NCBI RefSeq assembly: GCF_002744755.1
Contig: NZ_KZ319289.1
Location: 372,001-436,000, forward strand
DNA length: 64,000 nt
Direction: 5' to 3'
Origin: Leeuwenhoekiella nanhaiensis
GTDB taxonomy: Bacteria > Bacteroidota > Bacteroidia > Flavobacteriales > Flavobacteriaceae
Every line of letters begins with the position of its first letter. The first letter of the stretch is position 1. This document shows positions 1 to 9,182 of the stretch, piece by piece. The notes beneath the pieces are model-generated. The model ran no database searches. It saw only the letters and a program-made list of their open reading frames with translations, and was not told where the DNA came from. Position numbers and translations under genes: made by a program.

Positions 1-2342
1 CTTAAATCATTTCGCAGTCGCGAAAGCGTGCCACGCATCAAGGCACTTACGTCTGATTTCAGGATTTCATCATCATTAGCTTTTTCTTTATTGATATAGT
101 CTGAAGCGATATCAATAAAACTGCGTTGCAGGTTTCGTCGGTAGGCATCGGTTTTTTGACCTCGATACAACTCGCTGAAAATTCCTGTACGTAAATCGGT
201 CATCAACTCCAGCGGAGTGTAAGCAGCAGCACCGTTGTTTTCGGTATTTTCAGCCATACGGTTTAGGCGGCTTGTGCTCAAAAGACCATTCAGTGCCCGC
301 GATTGAAGGCTTTCTATTCGCTCGATGGCACCGGTTGATTCAATTCGGTTTAAAAGCGTTTCATTTAATAACCAATCCGGAGTTGTAAAGGCGTGATCAT
401 TTAAAAAACGCACGGCCCGCTCCTGAATTTCTTTAGGCACCGGCTCGTAAACCGCTCCATCCTGATCTGCCGTTTTGATGGTCTCGTAGTAACCGCCCAC
501 ATTGGTAATGACGTGGTAAATATACCCACGCCATAAACCGGTAAGTTCGCCATAGACTTCATCGAGACTGTCATAGTCATAACCGTCTTTAGTCGTCCAG
601 TCAATCAGATTAGGCACTACTTTTTTGAGATTAGCCAGACCGTATTCGCTGGCTTTGATGTTGTCGTCACCTAAACTCTCGGTTTGGGAGCGTGGGTCAA
701 CGCCGTCTGAACTGCCAAACTGATACCAGGGGTTGTCTGCCTTGTCCAGGATCCATTGGTCCAGAGTTTCCTTCTCTGCTTCAGGAGAATCAGCTTCGGG
801 TAAGTAGCGGTATCCCCAGTTTACGGCATACATATCGTAAGGTCCCATCATGCGGATGTAGCGAACCCCGTCATCACCGGGTTGCGCCACGTAGTTAACC
901 CGGGCATAATCCATTATAGAAGGCGTGAGGCCGTACTTTTGGGTAAACGAAGCCACGCGCAACGAATCGGTAGGATAGGCCGAGCTGGCCTTCATATTGT
1001 GCGGAAGGCCAATGGCATGACCTACTTCGTGAGCGATGACCATACGCATCATTTCGCCAATTTCCTCTTCGGGAGTGTTGAGCGTGCGGGCATCGGGATT
1101 TTGAGCGCCGGCTTCAATCATAAAACGGTTACGATAGGAGCGCAGGTGGTTGTGGTACCAGATTACATCACTTTCCAGAATTTCACCTGTTCGCGGGTCT
1201 GCAACAGAAGGTCCTACGGCGTTCCGTGTGGTGCTGGCTACATAGCGTATAACCGAGTAGCGCACATCTTCCGGACTGAACTCAGGGTCTTCTTCAGCAG
1301 TTGGCGGATCTTTGGCAATGATGGCATTCTTAAAACCGGCGCCTTCAAAGGCTTTATTCCAGTCTTCAATACCCTGCTTAAAATACGGGCGCCACTTCAT
1401 TGGAGTTGCGGGATCCAGATAATACACAATAGGTTTTACGGGTTCAACGAGTTCGCCGCGCTTATAGGCTTCTATATCTTTTGGCACCAGTCTCCAGCGT
1501 TTCAGGATTCGGTAATCGTCAGATTTGAGTTCGTCTGAATCGTAATCGTATTTTCTAAGCGTAAACCAGCCTACACGTGGGTCTGCCAGTCGCGGTTGCA
1601 TTTTATCATCGGGAAGTAGAATCATAGACTGATTCATCAGGAAGGTCAAAGTCCCGGCCTGATCGCGTGATGGTGGATCTTCGGCCTCATAGGTCATTAC
1701 ATGTTTAACCTCGATATTCATAGGATAGGCATTTGCCGATTCGATATACGAACGGTCGCTGTCGAGTCTTTTGATGCCGTATTGCTTGCGGCTTCGGGAA
1801 GATACCGGGTTAATTGCACTGATATCTTTACTGAAGAAATCGGTGATGTCTACTACGGCCGAAGAATCTTTGGAAAAGGTTTTGATGTCTGCGCTAAATA
1901 AAATGGGGTAGAAGTTGTTAGCCAATACCGATTTGGTAATGGGGCTTTCGGTATCGCTTTCATTTTCAAAACTGATGACTTTTACATCAACTTTATTTCC
2001 TCTGCGTTCCCAGCGAATAACCTGCTCATTTACTTTAGAACCGGCATTCACATAACCACCGCCGTATTCTGAAGGTACTTTAGCAATACGGCTCACGAGC
2101 AACATATCTTTATTAAGTAGCGAGTCGGGAATCTCGAAGTATAATTTCTCATCTACACGATGGGTGGTAAAGAGTCCGGAGTCAGAGACTGCTTCTTTGG
2201 TAATCACCTCATTATACAATTTGAACTTGGAATCTTTGGTTTTAGCCTTTGCAGCATCGGCTGATGCGGTGGCTTTTTGTTGTGTTTTACAACCCAAAGA
2301 AAGCAGGGTCGCAAAAGCGACTAGAGTAATACGTTTCAGCAT
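1..2342 (-). CDS. Zinc-dependent metalloprotease lipoprotein (DUF5117/DUF4953 type), 3' end cut by window
   Basis: About 780 codons are visible; the C-terminus lies before base 1. The ATG at 2342 starts a lipoprotein signal (hydrophobic stretch ending in LLSLGC, then KTQQK), so the protein is probably anchored at the outer membrane or periplasmic face. The zinc site is HEVGHAIGLPH (last His of HEVGH at 1017-1019, first at 1029-1031), a full HEXXHXXGXXH metzincin-type motif, followed by a Met-turn-like SIMDYARVNY. This layout is that of the large Bacteroidetes zinc-dependent metalloprotease family with DUF5117 and DUF4953 domains (usually about 800-850 aa); the substrate is unknown. No partner gene is adjacent. 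A long antisense open frame at 882-1538 is a shadow. Confidence 0.88.
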   Translation of the reverse strand, partial: MLKRITLVAFATLLSLGCKTQQKATASADAAKAKTKDSKFKLYNEVITKEAVSDSGLFTTHRVDEKLYFEIPDSLLNKDMLLVSRIAKVPSEYGGGYVNAGSKVNEQVIRWERRGNKVDVKVISFENESDTESPITKSVLANNFYPILFSADIKTFSKDSSAVVDITDFFSKDISAINPVSSRSRKQYGIKRLDSDRSYIESANAYPMNIEVKHVMTYEAEDPPSRDQAGTLTFLMNQSMILLPDDKMQPRLADPRVGWFTLRKYDYDSDELKSDDYRILKRWRLVPKDIEAYKRGELVEPVKPIVYYLDPATPMKWRPYFKQGIEDWNKAFEGAGFKNAIIAKDPPTAEEDPEFSPEDVRYSVIRYVASTTRNAVGPSVADPRTGEILESDVIWYHNHLRSYRNRFMIEAGAQNPDARTLNTPEEEIGEMMRMVIAHEVGHAIGLPHNMKASSAYPTDSLRVASFTQKYGLTPSIMDYARVNYVAQPGDDGVRYIRMMGPYDMYAVNWGYRYLPEADSPEAEKETLDQWILDKADNPWYQFGSSDGVDPRSQTESLGDDNIKASEYGLANLKKVVPNLIDWTTKDGYDYDSLDEVYGELTGLWRGYIYHVITNVGGYYETIKTADQDGAVYEPVPKEIQERAVRFLNDHAFTTPDWLLNETLLNRIESTGAIERIESLQSRALNGLLSTSRLNRMAENTENNGAAAYTPLELMTDLRTGIFSELYRGQKTDAYRRNLQRSFIDIASDYINKEKANDDEILKSDVSALMRGTLSRLRNDL

Positions 2343-2414
2343 AAAATAATTTTTGCTGCTGAAGTTACTCAATTCGTGTTTAAAATACCCTTAAATTTAA
2401 GCCTAAAGGAGTAA

Positions 2415-3014
2415 TTAATAGTAGTGTCTCAGGCAGAACGCGTAGGTCTGAGAAAGTTCTCTCAGCTTTCGGCTGAAGTCCTTGTCTAATTCTGCCTTAC
2501 CTACTTCTTTACCGTCGCTGGCTTTTGCACTGTAGCTGTGCACTAAATCTTTCTTAAATAGTTCGGCTTCTTCCTCAGTGATTTGTGCACGTAGATTGCA
2601 CGCATATTTTTTTGATCTCCCAAAATTTTCAGCTGGCGTCTCAAGTTTAAGGCTTAGTTCCTGATCATTTTTAAAATGGAAGGTAATCTGGTCGCCAGAA
2701 TTTAGTGCTGTAAGTTTTTGGCGTAAGCCGAAAATGATATAGTGCTGATCTCTGATCGATTGAAACCCGATGTGGATTTGATTATCATTTTCAGGAGTAA
2801 ATTTATTGGATTTGGAAGTGCGGCTGCGTTCAAAGTAAAGTCCTTTACCTTCTGGTGTTTCTTCAATAACCAATATAGAGTGTCCTCCGAAAATATAGCG
2901 TTTAGCCTTACTAATCTCTTCTGTGGTGATAAGATAATTGGGCGCAAATAGGATATGACGCTCCATATTCTTATCTAAGGTGTCATTTCTTTTAAAGAGG
3001 TTTGAAAAAAACAT
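2415..3014 (-). CDS. Hypothetical protein, 199 aa, cytoplasmic
   Basis: I do not recognise a family. The product has no signal peptide or membrane segment; it is charged, with alternating short beta-like segments in the first two thirds (HSILVIEET, QIHIGFQSI, QITFHFKND) and a helical, Lys/Glu-rich C-terminal third ending in LRHYY. The ATG at 3014 gives MFFSNLFKRND. A TAnnTTTG motif about 146 bases upstream would drive it with a long leader. It stands alone between the metalloprotease gene and the tRNA genes, which gives no functional clue. The middle part could be a PilZ-like or other small beta-barrel, but this is only a guess from the secondary-structure pattern. Confidence 0.7.
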   Translation of the reverse strand: MFFSNLFKRNDTLDKNMERHILFAPNYLITTEEISKAKRYIFGGHSILVIEETPEGKGLYFERSRTSKSNKFTPENDNQIHIGFQSIRDQHYIIFGLRQKLTALNSGDQITFHFKNDQELSLKLETPAENFGRSKKYACNLRAQITEEEAELFKKDLVHSYSAKASDGKEVGKAELDKDFSRKLRELSQTYAFCLRHYY

Positions 3015-3159
3015 AGGGGTTCAGGGATTTAGTATAAAAGAGACTTTATTAAAGTTCTAAAATGCCGGTGATTCAACGGGGCAATTCTAAATCCGGAGTT
3101 TGGTAGGGGCTGTCCGGGCTTTAAATTAATTTTTCTCAGTTTTTAGCATTAATTTTTTA

Positions 3160-3167
3160 CAAATATA
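3160..3167 (-). promoter_or_regulatory. -7 promoter element (TATATTTG)
   Basis: On the minus strand the bases read TATATTTG, an exact match to the Bacteroidetes -7 consensus TAnnTTTG. It would start the transcript of the hypothetical gene at 3014, with a leader of about 140 nt that holds only a weak CCGGA/TCCGG hairpin. No well-placed -33 TTTG was found. Confidence 0.45.
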
Positions 3168-3242
3168 CAAAAGCCAAAAATTACAAGTAGCTATAAATTT
3201 TTACAGATTGATCAATTTTATAAACATTAAATACGTTAAAAA

Positions 3243-3278
3243 TAAAAAACCCTCAAAATCAAAAGATAGTGAGGGTTT
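3243..3278 (-). terminator. Rho-independent terminator after tRNA-Leu
   Basis: AAACCCTC (3247-3254) pairs with GAGGGTTT (3271-3278); on the minus strand the hairpin is followed by a U-rich stretch. It sits 3 bases past the tRNA-Leu 3' end and so ends the tRNA transcript. Confidence 0.75.
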
Positions 3279-3281
3279 AAG

Positions 3282-3365
3282 TACTCGGGACGGGACTTGA
3301 ACCCGTACGAACTAATGTTCATTGGATTTTAAGTCCAACGTGTCTACCAATTCCACCACCCGAGC
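3282..3365 (-). tRNA. tRNA-Leu (anticodon TAA)
   Basis: The minus strand folds as an 84-nt class II tRNA: acceptor GCTCGGG/CCCGAGT with discriminator A at 3282, D arm with GGTAGACAC, anticodon stem GGA/TCC with loop CTTAAAA giving anticodon TAA, a long variable arm and the T arm GGGTTCAAGTCCC. CCA is not encoded. It reads UUA/UUG leucine codons. It lies downstream of tRNA-Gly but is separated from it by its own terminator hairpin. Confidence 0.95.
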
Positions 3366-3373
3366 CGGGCTTT

Positions 3374-3403
3374 TAAAAAAAAACTCCATGTCAAATGGAG
3401 TTT
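3374..3403 (-). terminator. Terminator between tRNA-Gly and tRNA-Leu
   Basis: AAACTCCAT (3381-3389) pairs with ATGGAGTTT (3395-3403), loop of 5; on the minus strand it is followed by nine or more U residues. It should stop or attenuate transcription from tRNA-Gly before tRNA-Leu, unless tRNA-Leu is made by read-through. Confidence 0.75.
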
Positions 3404-3407
3404 CTAC

Positions 3408-3482
3408 TGGAGCGAAAGACGGGATTTGAACCCGCGACCCTCACCTTGGCAAGGTGATGCTCTACCCCTGAGCTACTTTCGC
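3408..3482 (-). tRNA. tRNA-Gly (anticodon GCC), CCA encoded
   Basis: The minus strand gives acceptor GCGAAAG/CTTTCGC, D loop AGGGGTAGAGC, anticodon stem CACCT/AGGTG with loop TGCCA and anticodon GCC, and T arm CGGGTTCGAATCCCG. The discriminator is T at 3411 and CCA is encoded at 3408-3410, unlike the neighbouring tRNA-Leu. It decodes GGC/GGU glycine codons. Confidence 0.95.
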
Positions 3483-3514
3483 ATATGTGCCAGACCTAAC
3501 GTCTAATGCGGATG

Positions 3515-3544
3515 CAAATTTACAAGATTTCTTTAATCTGCAAA
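3515..3544 (-). promoter_or_regulatory. Promoter of the tRNA genes
   Basis: The minus strand has TTTG (3544-3541), an 18-bp spacer, then TAAATTTG (3522-3515). Both boxes fit the Bacteroidetes -33/-7 consensus. The predicted start near 3509 is about 27 bases before tRNA-Gly. Confidence 0.6.
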
Positions 3545-3571
3545 GTAAAATTCCTAAAAAAATAAAATTGA

Positions 3572-6199
3572 TTAAGAAACCTTGTTTTTTGAGCTGCGCA
3601 CCAGCATACGTTTGATTTCATTGAGCTTCATTAGGGCTTCAACGGGAGTGAGTGTATCTATGTCAGTATGAAGTATTTCGTCTTTAATTTCCTCCAATAG
3701 CGGGTCATCCAGATTGAAAAAGCTCAGCTGCATTTCGTCTTCGGTTGCTTTGGCTAAAGCTGATTTTTGATCTTCCTTGCGTGTTGAATTTTCGAGTTGC
3801 ACAAGCATTTTATTGGCTCGGTGCAATACCTGTTGAGGCATACCGGCCATTTTGGCCACGTGTATTCCAAAGCTGTGTGCGCTACCGCCTGGAACCAGTT
3901 TTCGCAGAAACAGCACATTGTCTTTGAGTTCTTTTACCGAAACATTAAAATTTTTGATGCGTTCAAAAGTCTTACTCATATCATTGAGCTCGTGATAATG
4001 CGTCGCAAATAAGGTCTTTGGTCTGCCGGGATGCTCGTGCAGGTATTCGCTAATCGCCCATGCGATCGAAATGCCGTCATAGGTACTCGTGCCCCTACCT
4101 ATCTCATCCAGTAAAACCAGACTGCGTTCTGAAAGGTTATTTAGAATACTAGCTGTCTCATTCATTTCAACCATAAAGGTAGACTCACCCATCGAAATAT
4201 TATCACTGGCCCCCACGCGGGTAAAAATGCGGTCTACAATTCCTATTCGTGCAGCTTGTACAGGCACAAAGCTTCCCATTTGAGCTAAAAGCACGATGAG
4301 TGCCGTTTGTCTCAGGATGGCGGATTTACCAGACATGTTTGGTCCGGTAATCATAATCATCTGTTGTTCTTTTCGGTCTAAAAAGGTGTCGTTGGCTATA
4401 TAAGGTTCTCCCAGAGGCAGCTGTTTTTCGATAACCGGATGCCGGCCTTCTTTGATTTCCAGATCAAAAGATTCGTCAATTTCGGGCCTAACGTAGTTAT
4501 TTTCTTTTGCGAGGCAGGCATAAGATCTCAGGCAGTCCAGTCTTGCGATGGTATTGGCATTGGTTTGTACGGGTTCAATAAATTGTGTAATCCATGAAAC
4601 AAGCTGGCCAAAAAGTTGCTGTTCAATACCCAAAATACGCTCTTCAGCCCCTAAAATTTTAGCTTCGTATTCTTTAAGCTCTTCGGTAATATAGCGCTCT
4701 GCATTCACTAAAGTCTGCTTGCGAATCCATTCCTGAGGGACTTTATCTTTGTGGGTGTTGCGCACTTCGATATAATAGCCAAATACGTTGTTTGAAGCAA
4801 TTTTTAAGGAAGTAATCCCGGTGCGTTCGGTTTCCCGTTGCAGCATTTGATCCAAATAATCTTTACCGCTGGTGGCAAGACCGCGTAATTCATCAAGTTC
4901 TTCGTGAAATCCCGGGGCGATCGTGTCTCCTTTTAAAACGCTTACCGGTGCTTCTTCGTTCAGGGTTTCTTTTATTTTGGAACGCAGATGTTCGAGGTTG
5001 TTTATTTTGTTAGCCAGCGTTTGTAAAGCCTCATTCTCAGATTGTGAAGCCAGGGCTTTAATGGGAACCATCGCTTCCAGCGAGTTCTTAAGCTGAATAA
5101 CTTCACGAGGGGTCACTTTTGCTGTAGCCACTTTGGAAATAAGCCGCTCTACATCGCCAATTTTTTTGATGTGCTGGGAAAGCTTGTCATAAAAATCAGG
5201 ATGTTTCAGCATATATTCTACCACCTCCAGACGCTCTTCAATGGCGGGTATCGACTTAAGTGGAAGGGCGAGCCAGCGTTTGAGTAAGCGAGAACCCATA
5301 GGAGAGATGGTCTTGTCAATAACATCAAGCAGGGTGATGGCTTTGGCTGAAGTACCCTGGTATAATTCGAGATTTCTGATGGTAAAGCGATCCATCCAGA
5401 TGTAGGCATCTTCAGCAATACGGCTTATGCGTGCAATATGCTGTAGTTTATGATGCTGGGTTTCGCTGAGGTAATGCAGAGCGGCTCCCGCGGCGATAAT
5501 ACCTTCCTCCAGATGCTCAATGCCAAAACCTTTTAGCGATTTGGTATTGAAATGTTTGTTGAGGCTTTCGTAGGCAAAATCGGTTTGAAAAACCCAGTCC
5601 TCCTGAAAAAATAAGTGGTAATCTGAGCCAAAATCCTCTTTAAAATCTTTTTTATGTTTTTTACTGATGAGTAATTCGCTGGGGCTGAAATTTTGAAGCA
5701 GCTTATCGATGTAGGCCACATCACCCTGAGTGGTTAAAAATTCGCCGGTTGAAACATCAAGAAATGAAAGACCCAATAGTCTTTTGCCGTAATGCAGCGC
5801 TCCTAAAAAGTTATTGCTTTTGGCCTGAAGTACCTCGTCATTGAGCGCAACTCCCGGTGTTACCAGCTCGGTAACGCCACGCTTTACGATCGTTTTGGTT
5901 GCTTTAGGGTCTTCGAGCTGATCGCAAATCGCCACCCGGCAACCTGCTTTTACCAGTTTGGGCAGGTAGGTGTTGAGCGAATGGTGCGGAAAACCTGCCA
6001 GTTCGGTGCGCTCGCTGCCGTTATTTCTGTTGGTAAGTATAATGCCCAGAATTCCGGCAGCTTTTACAGCATCTTCTCCAAAAGTCTCATAAAAATCACC
6101 CACTCTAAACAAAAGCAAGGCATCGGGATATTTGTGTTTTATCCCGTTGTATTGTTTCATAAGCGGTGTTACCCCCTTGCTTTTTCCTTTTTTAGCCAT
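3572..6199 (-). CDS. mutS: DNA mismatch repair protein MutS
   Basis: 875 aa from the ATG at 6199 (MAKKGKSKG). A TTG seven codons upstream would extend the frame, but homologues normally begin at MAKK. MutS binds base mismatches as a dimer and recruits MutL. The mismatch-wedge motif is GDFYETFG with Phe36 and Glu38. The ATPase core has Walker A GPNMSGKS near residue 620 and Walker [17 protein letters not shown] near residue 695, followed by the FATHYHEL H-loop. The C-terminus ends with the helix-turn-helix dimerisation segment (MLVQLENS, then LEEIKDEIL). Length is normal for MutS1. It is transcribed away from the SpoU methyltransferase gene, and 89 bases separate it from the upstream tRNA-Gly promoter. 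Confidence 0.97.
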   Translation of the reverse strand: MAKKGKSKGVTPLMKQYNGIKHKYPDALLLFRVGDFYETFGEDAVKAAGILGIILTNRNNGSERTELAGFPHHSLNTYLPKLVKAGCRVAICDQLEDPKATKTIVKRGVTELVTPGVALNDEVLQAKSNNFLGALHYGKRLLGLSFLDVSTGEFLTTQGDVAYIDKLLQNFSPSELLISKKHKKDFKEDFGSDYHLFFQEDWVFQTDFAYESLNKHFNTKSLKGFGIEHLEEGIIAAGAALHYLSETQHHKLQHIARISRIAEDAYIWMDRFTIRNLELYQGTSAKAITLLDVIDKTISPMGSRLLKRWLALPLKSIPAIEERLEVVEYMLKHPDFYDKLSQHIKKIGDVERLISKVATAKVTPREVIQLKNSLEAMVPIKALASQSENEALQTLANKINNLEHLRSKIKETLNEEAPVSVLKGDTIAPGFHEELDELRGLATSGKDYLDQMLQRETERTGITSLKIASNNVFGYYIEVRNTHKDKVPQEWIRKQTLVNAERYITEELKEYEAKILGAEERILGIEQQLFGQLVSWITQFIEPVQTNANTIARLDCLRSYACLAKENNYVRPEIDESFDLEIKEGRHPVIEKQLPLGEPYIANDTFLDRKEQQMIMITGPNMSGKSAILRQTALIVLLAQMGSFVPVQAARIGIVDRIFTRVGASDNISMGESTFMVEMNETASILNNLSERSLVLLDEIGRGTSTYDGISIAWAISEYLHEHPGRPKTLFATHYHELNDMSKTFERIKNFNVSVKELKDNVLFLRKLVPGGSAHSFGIHVAKMAGMPQQVLHRANKMLVQLENSTRKEDQKSALAKATEDEMQLSFFNLDDPLLEEIKDEILHTDIDTLTPVEALMKLNEIKRMLVRSSKNKVS

Positions 6200-6378
6200 A
6201 AAAAACTGCGTTTTTTGCAAATTACCGAACTGGCTAAAATTAAAAAATCAACGCTTCCTCAGGGTGTTTTAATCCCGGGAGTTATTGTTTTTTTTCAACA
6301 ATAGTAAACCTGATGTAGATTCTGTTTTTCGCGGAAAACTTTACGAAAGATCTAAGCGGCATTGGTTATTTTTGCAGG

Positions 6379-6918
6379 ATGAATCGAAAGTTAAAAAACA
6401 GCGAACTCGATCGCAAAACGGTAGACGAGTTTAAGTCGTCAAGCAAAAGTCTGGTAGTAGTGGTGCTTGATAATATACGCAGTCTCAATAATATTGGTTC
6501 GGTTTTTAGAACCGCAGATGCTTTTTTAATAGAAGCAATCTATTTATGTGGAATTTGTGCACAGCCGCCGCATAAGGATATCACCAAAACCGCTCTGGGC
6601 GCTACCGAATCTGTTGCCTGGCACTATTATAGTTCGACTTTAGATGCGGTAAATCAACTTAAAAAAGAAGGTTATACCATTATTTCAATCGAGCAGGCAG
6701 AACAGGCAGTCATGTTGAATGATTTTAAGATAGCAGATGATGAGCGCTACGCTATTATTTTTGGTAATGAGGTAAAAGGCGTGGCGCAAGAGGTGGTCAA
6801 CATGTCTGATTATGTCATTGAAATTCCGCAATCAGGGACTAAGCATTCCTTAAACATTGCCGTAAGTGCCGGGGTTGTTTTATGGGATTTTTACGCCCAA
6901 ACAATTTTAAAAAGTTAG
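6379..6918 (+). CDS. SpoU/TrmH-family RNA 2'-O-methyltransferase
   Basis: 179 aa, a bare SPOUT domain with no N-terminal RNA-binding extension. It should transfer a methyl group from SAM to a ribose 2'-OH in tRNA or rRNA as a knotted dimer. The three SpoU motifs are present in order: motif 1 NIRSLNNIGSVFRTAD (residues about 32-47), motif 2 IIFGNEVKGV (about 128-137), motif 3 IEIPQSGTKHSLNIAVSAG (about 148-166). The short form is close to TrmL/TrmH-like proteins; which nucleotide it modifies cannot be told. It is divergent from mutS and stands alone. The start ATG at 6379 fits motif 1 spacing. Confidence 0.88.
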   Translation: MNRKLKNSELDRKTVDEFKSSSKSLVVVVLDNIRSLNNIGSVFRTADAFLIEAIYLCGICAQPPHKDITKTALGATESVAWHYYSSTLDAVNQLKKEGYTIISIEQAEQAVMLNDFKIADDERYAIIFGNEVKGVAQEVVNMSDYVIEIPQSGTKHSLNIAVSAGVVLWDFYAQTILKS

Positions 6919-7034
6919 AAAAAGGGCTAATTATTGTTAATAATCATAAAGCTTTCCTAAAGTTTCTTTAAAAGCGGGCTGAGTCACAATTTTAAGGTGA
7001 AGATTTGCGTTACCAACTTTAAAATACCCAACTC

Positions 7035-7169
7035 ATGAAAGCTAATGATTTTCACTACGATTCGTATCAGAGAGGCAGCAAGGATGGCCGAAAGCTGGGC
7101 ATCGCTGTAGGTGTCTTAATCGCTACGGCGGTTATGATTATTTTACTTGCCTTGATTTACTACAGATAG
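7035..7169 (+). CDS. Small single-pass membrane protein, 44 aa
   Basis: The ATG at 7035 opens a 44-codon frame ending at TAG 7169: a polar, charged N-terminal half (MKANDFHYDSY, then QRGSKDGRK) followed by one strong transmembrane helix (LGIAVGVLIATAVMIILLAL) and a short IYYR tail. The positive cluster before the helix predicts a cytoplasmic N-terminus. It lies between two well-supported genes, ends 4 bases before the stop of the convergent folK-dNK gene and does not overlap another gene. No family is recognised. The clean membrane profile makes it likely to be real even at this length. Confidence 0.55.
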   Translation: MKANDFHYDSYQRGSKDGRKLGIAVGVLIATAVMIILLALIYYR

Positions 7170-7173
7170 GAGT

Positions 7174-8298
7174 TCAACTAAACTGCCTTAGAATACTTAA
7201 ATAGTCTTCCCGGTTTTTTACAAAGTCAAGTTCTGAGATGTCTATAATTTTCACATTATCCTGAGCTTTGTTTTTTATCCAGTTGAGATAGCCCTGATTG
7301 ATTTTAAGCAGGTAATCTTCAGAAATGTTTTGCTCGTAATCCCTTCCTCTTTTTTTAATATTTGCTAATAAACGCTCGGTGTTTTGGTAGAGGTAAATGT
7401 ATAAATCTGGCTTTACCAGTTCTTTATACATAATCTGATGCAGTTTTTTATAAAGCGCATATTCTTCTTCTGCCAGGGTTACCCGTGCAAAAATGAGTGA
7501 CTTGTAGCTGTCGTAGTCGGCAATCATAAAGTCTTTAAATAAGTCATATTGACCTATGTCATCCAGGAGTTGCTGATAGCGATCGGCTAAAAAAGACATT
7601 TCAAGCGGAAAGGCATACCGCGCCTGATCTTCATAGAATTTAGGTAAAAAGGGATTGTCTTTAAAGCGTTCCAGGATCAGCTTGGCATTAAAATCTTCAG
7701 CAATCATCGTTGATAGCGTGGTTTTACCGGCGCCAATATTTCCTTCAATAGTGATGTAATTGAAGTTACTGAGCGGGAATTCCTGCTGTGGATTTCTGAG
7801 CCATCTGGATTGTCTTTCCAAAGAGGCTTCGTCAGGTGATGCTTTTAGCAACTCTTCCATACTCTGGTTAAGAACCGGATGCCTTAAATCTTTAGCTATA
7901 TCGCAAAGCGGAAGCAAAACAAAATTACGCAGATGCAGTCTGGGGTGCGGAAGGATTAGGGCTTGAGATTCAAGAATTTGATCCTCATAAAAAAGCAGGT
8001 CGATATCTATAACACGGTCTGCATACTCTGAAGTATTTCCGCGTTTACGACCCAGTTGTTTCTCAATTTCAAGGCAGGTAATTATAACATCCTCAGCCTG
8101 AAGGCGTGTGCCGATACTTAGCGTGCAGTTGAGATAATCCTGACCTTCATATCCCCAGGATTTAGATTTATAAACCGGTGAAATCTGCTTGATAACACCA
8201 AGTTTGTTAAACAGTAAATCAACTGCTTTTTGCAGATTATCAAAGGAGTTTCCCTGATTGCTTCCCAGAGATAAGTAAATGTTTTGTAGCGAGTTAAT
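7174..8298 (-). CDS. folK: FolK-deoxynucleoside kinase fusion, apparent ATT start
   Basis: One open frame joins two enzymes. Residues about 1-150 are 6-hydroxymethyl-7,8-dihydropterin pyrophosphokinase (folate pathway): IYLSLGSNQGN at the start, the signature RVIDIDLLFYED and then LPHPRLHLRNF. Residues about 170-374 are a deoxynucleoside kinase with P-loop EGNIGAGKTTLS, ERFKDNPFL, the DRYQ motif and the RGRDYE lid. The frame is closed upstream by TAA at 8313-8311, and there is no ATG, GTG or TTG between that stop and codon 128, inside the dNK linker. The only plausible initiator before the conserved YLSLGSN is ATT at 8298, giving a 374-aa protein. Such fusions are common in flavobacteria. An upstream indel is the alternative. 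Confidence 0.85.
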   Translation of the reverse strand: MNSLQNIYLSLGSNQGNSFDNLQKAVDLLFNKLGVIKQISPVYKSKSWGYEGQDYLNCTLSIGTRLQAEDVIITCLEIEKQLGRKRGNTSEYADRVIDIDLLFYEDQILESQALILPHPRLHLRNFVLLPLCDIAKDLRHPVLNQSMEELLKASPDEASLERQSRWLRNPQQEFPLSNFNYITIEGNIGAGKTTLSTMIAEDFNAKLILERFKDNPFLPKFYEDQARYAFPLEMSFLADRYQQLLDDIGQYDLFKDFMIADYDSYKSLIFARVTLAEEEYALYKKLHQIMYKELVKPDLYIYLYQNTERLLANIKKRGRDYEQNISEDYLLKINQGYLNWIKNKAQDNVKIIDISELDFVKNREDYLSILRQFS

Positions 8299-8357
8299 AG
8301 GAGTGTGTGCTTAATATATTTTAAGAGCAATTTAAGTAAAAGCCCTTTACATTCTGC

Positions 8358-8365
8358 TAATTTTG
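8358..8365 (+). promoter_or_regulatory. -7 promoter element (TAATTTTG)
   Basis: Exact TAnnTTTG match. It lies inside the longest possible reading frame of the transporter downstream, so it argues that translation starts after it, at TTG 8395, and not at the GTG at 8305. Confidence 0.5.
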
Positions 8366-8394
8366 ACAAGAACCAAAAGCAAATCAAAACAAGA

Positions 8395-9129
8395 TTGACG
8401 CAAGAGACCTTAAACCAGCGCGATGCACTTGCGGCCTACCGCATTTATTTTATTCTGGGAGCTCTGTTCATTTGTTCTCTGGTAGTTTCTAACCTTATTT
8501 TTCAGAAGTTTTTTTACTGGGATTTTTTCGGATTGTATCGTTTTGAGATTTCAGTGGGTATTCTACCCTATCCCATTACCTTCTTAATAACCGATTTAAT
8601 CAGTGAAATTTATGGGCAGAAAAAAGCCAATCAGGTAGTAACCGCGGGCATCTTTGCTTCAGTTTTTTCGTTGTTAATTGTATATACCTCGGCTATTGTG
8701 CCTGCTACCAGCTGGTCTCCGGTAGATAATGCGCTTTTTGATAAAGTATTTGGAGCTACTGTAGTTGCCGTTATGGCGTCTATGATGGCGTATTTGTTTG
8801 CGCAATATATAGATATTCAGCTTTTTCATTTTTGGAAAAAGCTTACCAAAGGCAAGCATCTCTGGATCCGAAATAACTTCTCCACCTTTTTCAGTCAGTT
8901 TGTTGATACGGCTACTGTATTGCTTTTACTGTGCAGTTTCGGTAAAATAGACTGGGCGCTTTTTGGCTCCTTACTGTTAAGTGGTTTTTTATTCAAAGTT
9001 CTGGTTGCTATTTGTGATACCCCGTTTTTATATCTGGGCGTGTTTTTATTTCGCAAACGCTTCAATTTAGCTCCAGGGGAAGAAATAGGTAGTGATGTTA
9101 ATCATTATCAACAGATCGAAGAGGTCTAG
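8395..9129 (+). CDS. Queuosine precursor transporter (YhhQ/VUT family)
   Basis: 244 aa from TTG 8395; a GTG at 8305 would add 30 polar residues but precedes the -7 box. The YhhQ (ECF-type vitamin uptake) family imports 7-cyano-7-deazaguanine or 7-aminomethyl-7-deazaguanine for queuosine in tRNA. About six hydrophobic helices are visible: IYFILGALFICSLVVSNLIF, ILPYPITFLITDLISEIYG, VVTAGIFASVFSLLIVYTS, VVAVMASMMAYLFAQYI, FVDTATVLLLLCSF, and LLLSGFLFKVLVAICDTPFL. The pattern PYPITFLITDLISEIYG and the ISTFFSQFVDT-like segment are family signatures. It is divergent from folK with almost no gap if the GTG start were used. Function rests on family membership. Confidence 0.82.
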   Translation: MTQETLNQRDALAAYRIYFILGALFICSLVVSNLIFQKFFYWDFFGLYRFEISVGILPYPITFLITDLISEIYGQKKANQVVTAGIFASVFSLLIVYTSAIVPATSWSPVDNALFDKVFGATVVAVMASMMAYLFAQYIDIQLFHFWKKLTKGKHLWIRNNFSTFFSQFVDTATVLLLLCSFGKIDWALFGSLLLSGFLFKVLVAICDTPFLYLGVFLFRKRFNLAPGEEIGSDVNHYQQIEEV

Positions 9130-9145
9130 TAATCAATGAATGTAG

Positions 9146-9169
9146 GCCGCTATGACAGGCGGCATTTTT
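9146..9169 (+). terminator. Possible weak terminator
   Basis: GCCGC (9146-9150) pairs with GCGGC (9159-9163), followed by ATTTTTA. The stem is short, and the AsmA gene begins 14 bases later, so it may only reduce read-through from the transporter gene. Confidence 0.4.
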
Positions 9170-9182
9170 AAGTAAAAAAAAG

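Noticed and set aside
882-1538. 218-aa antisense open frame over the metalloprotease gene
   Set aside because: It lies opposite the conserved HEXXHXXGXXH region, has no recognisable domain and is a by-product of codon usage on the other strand.
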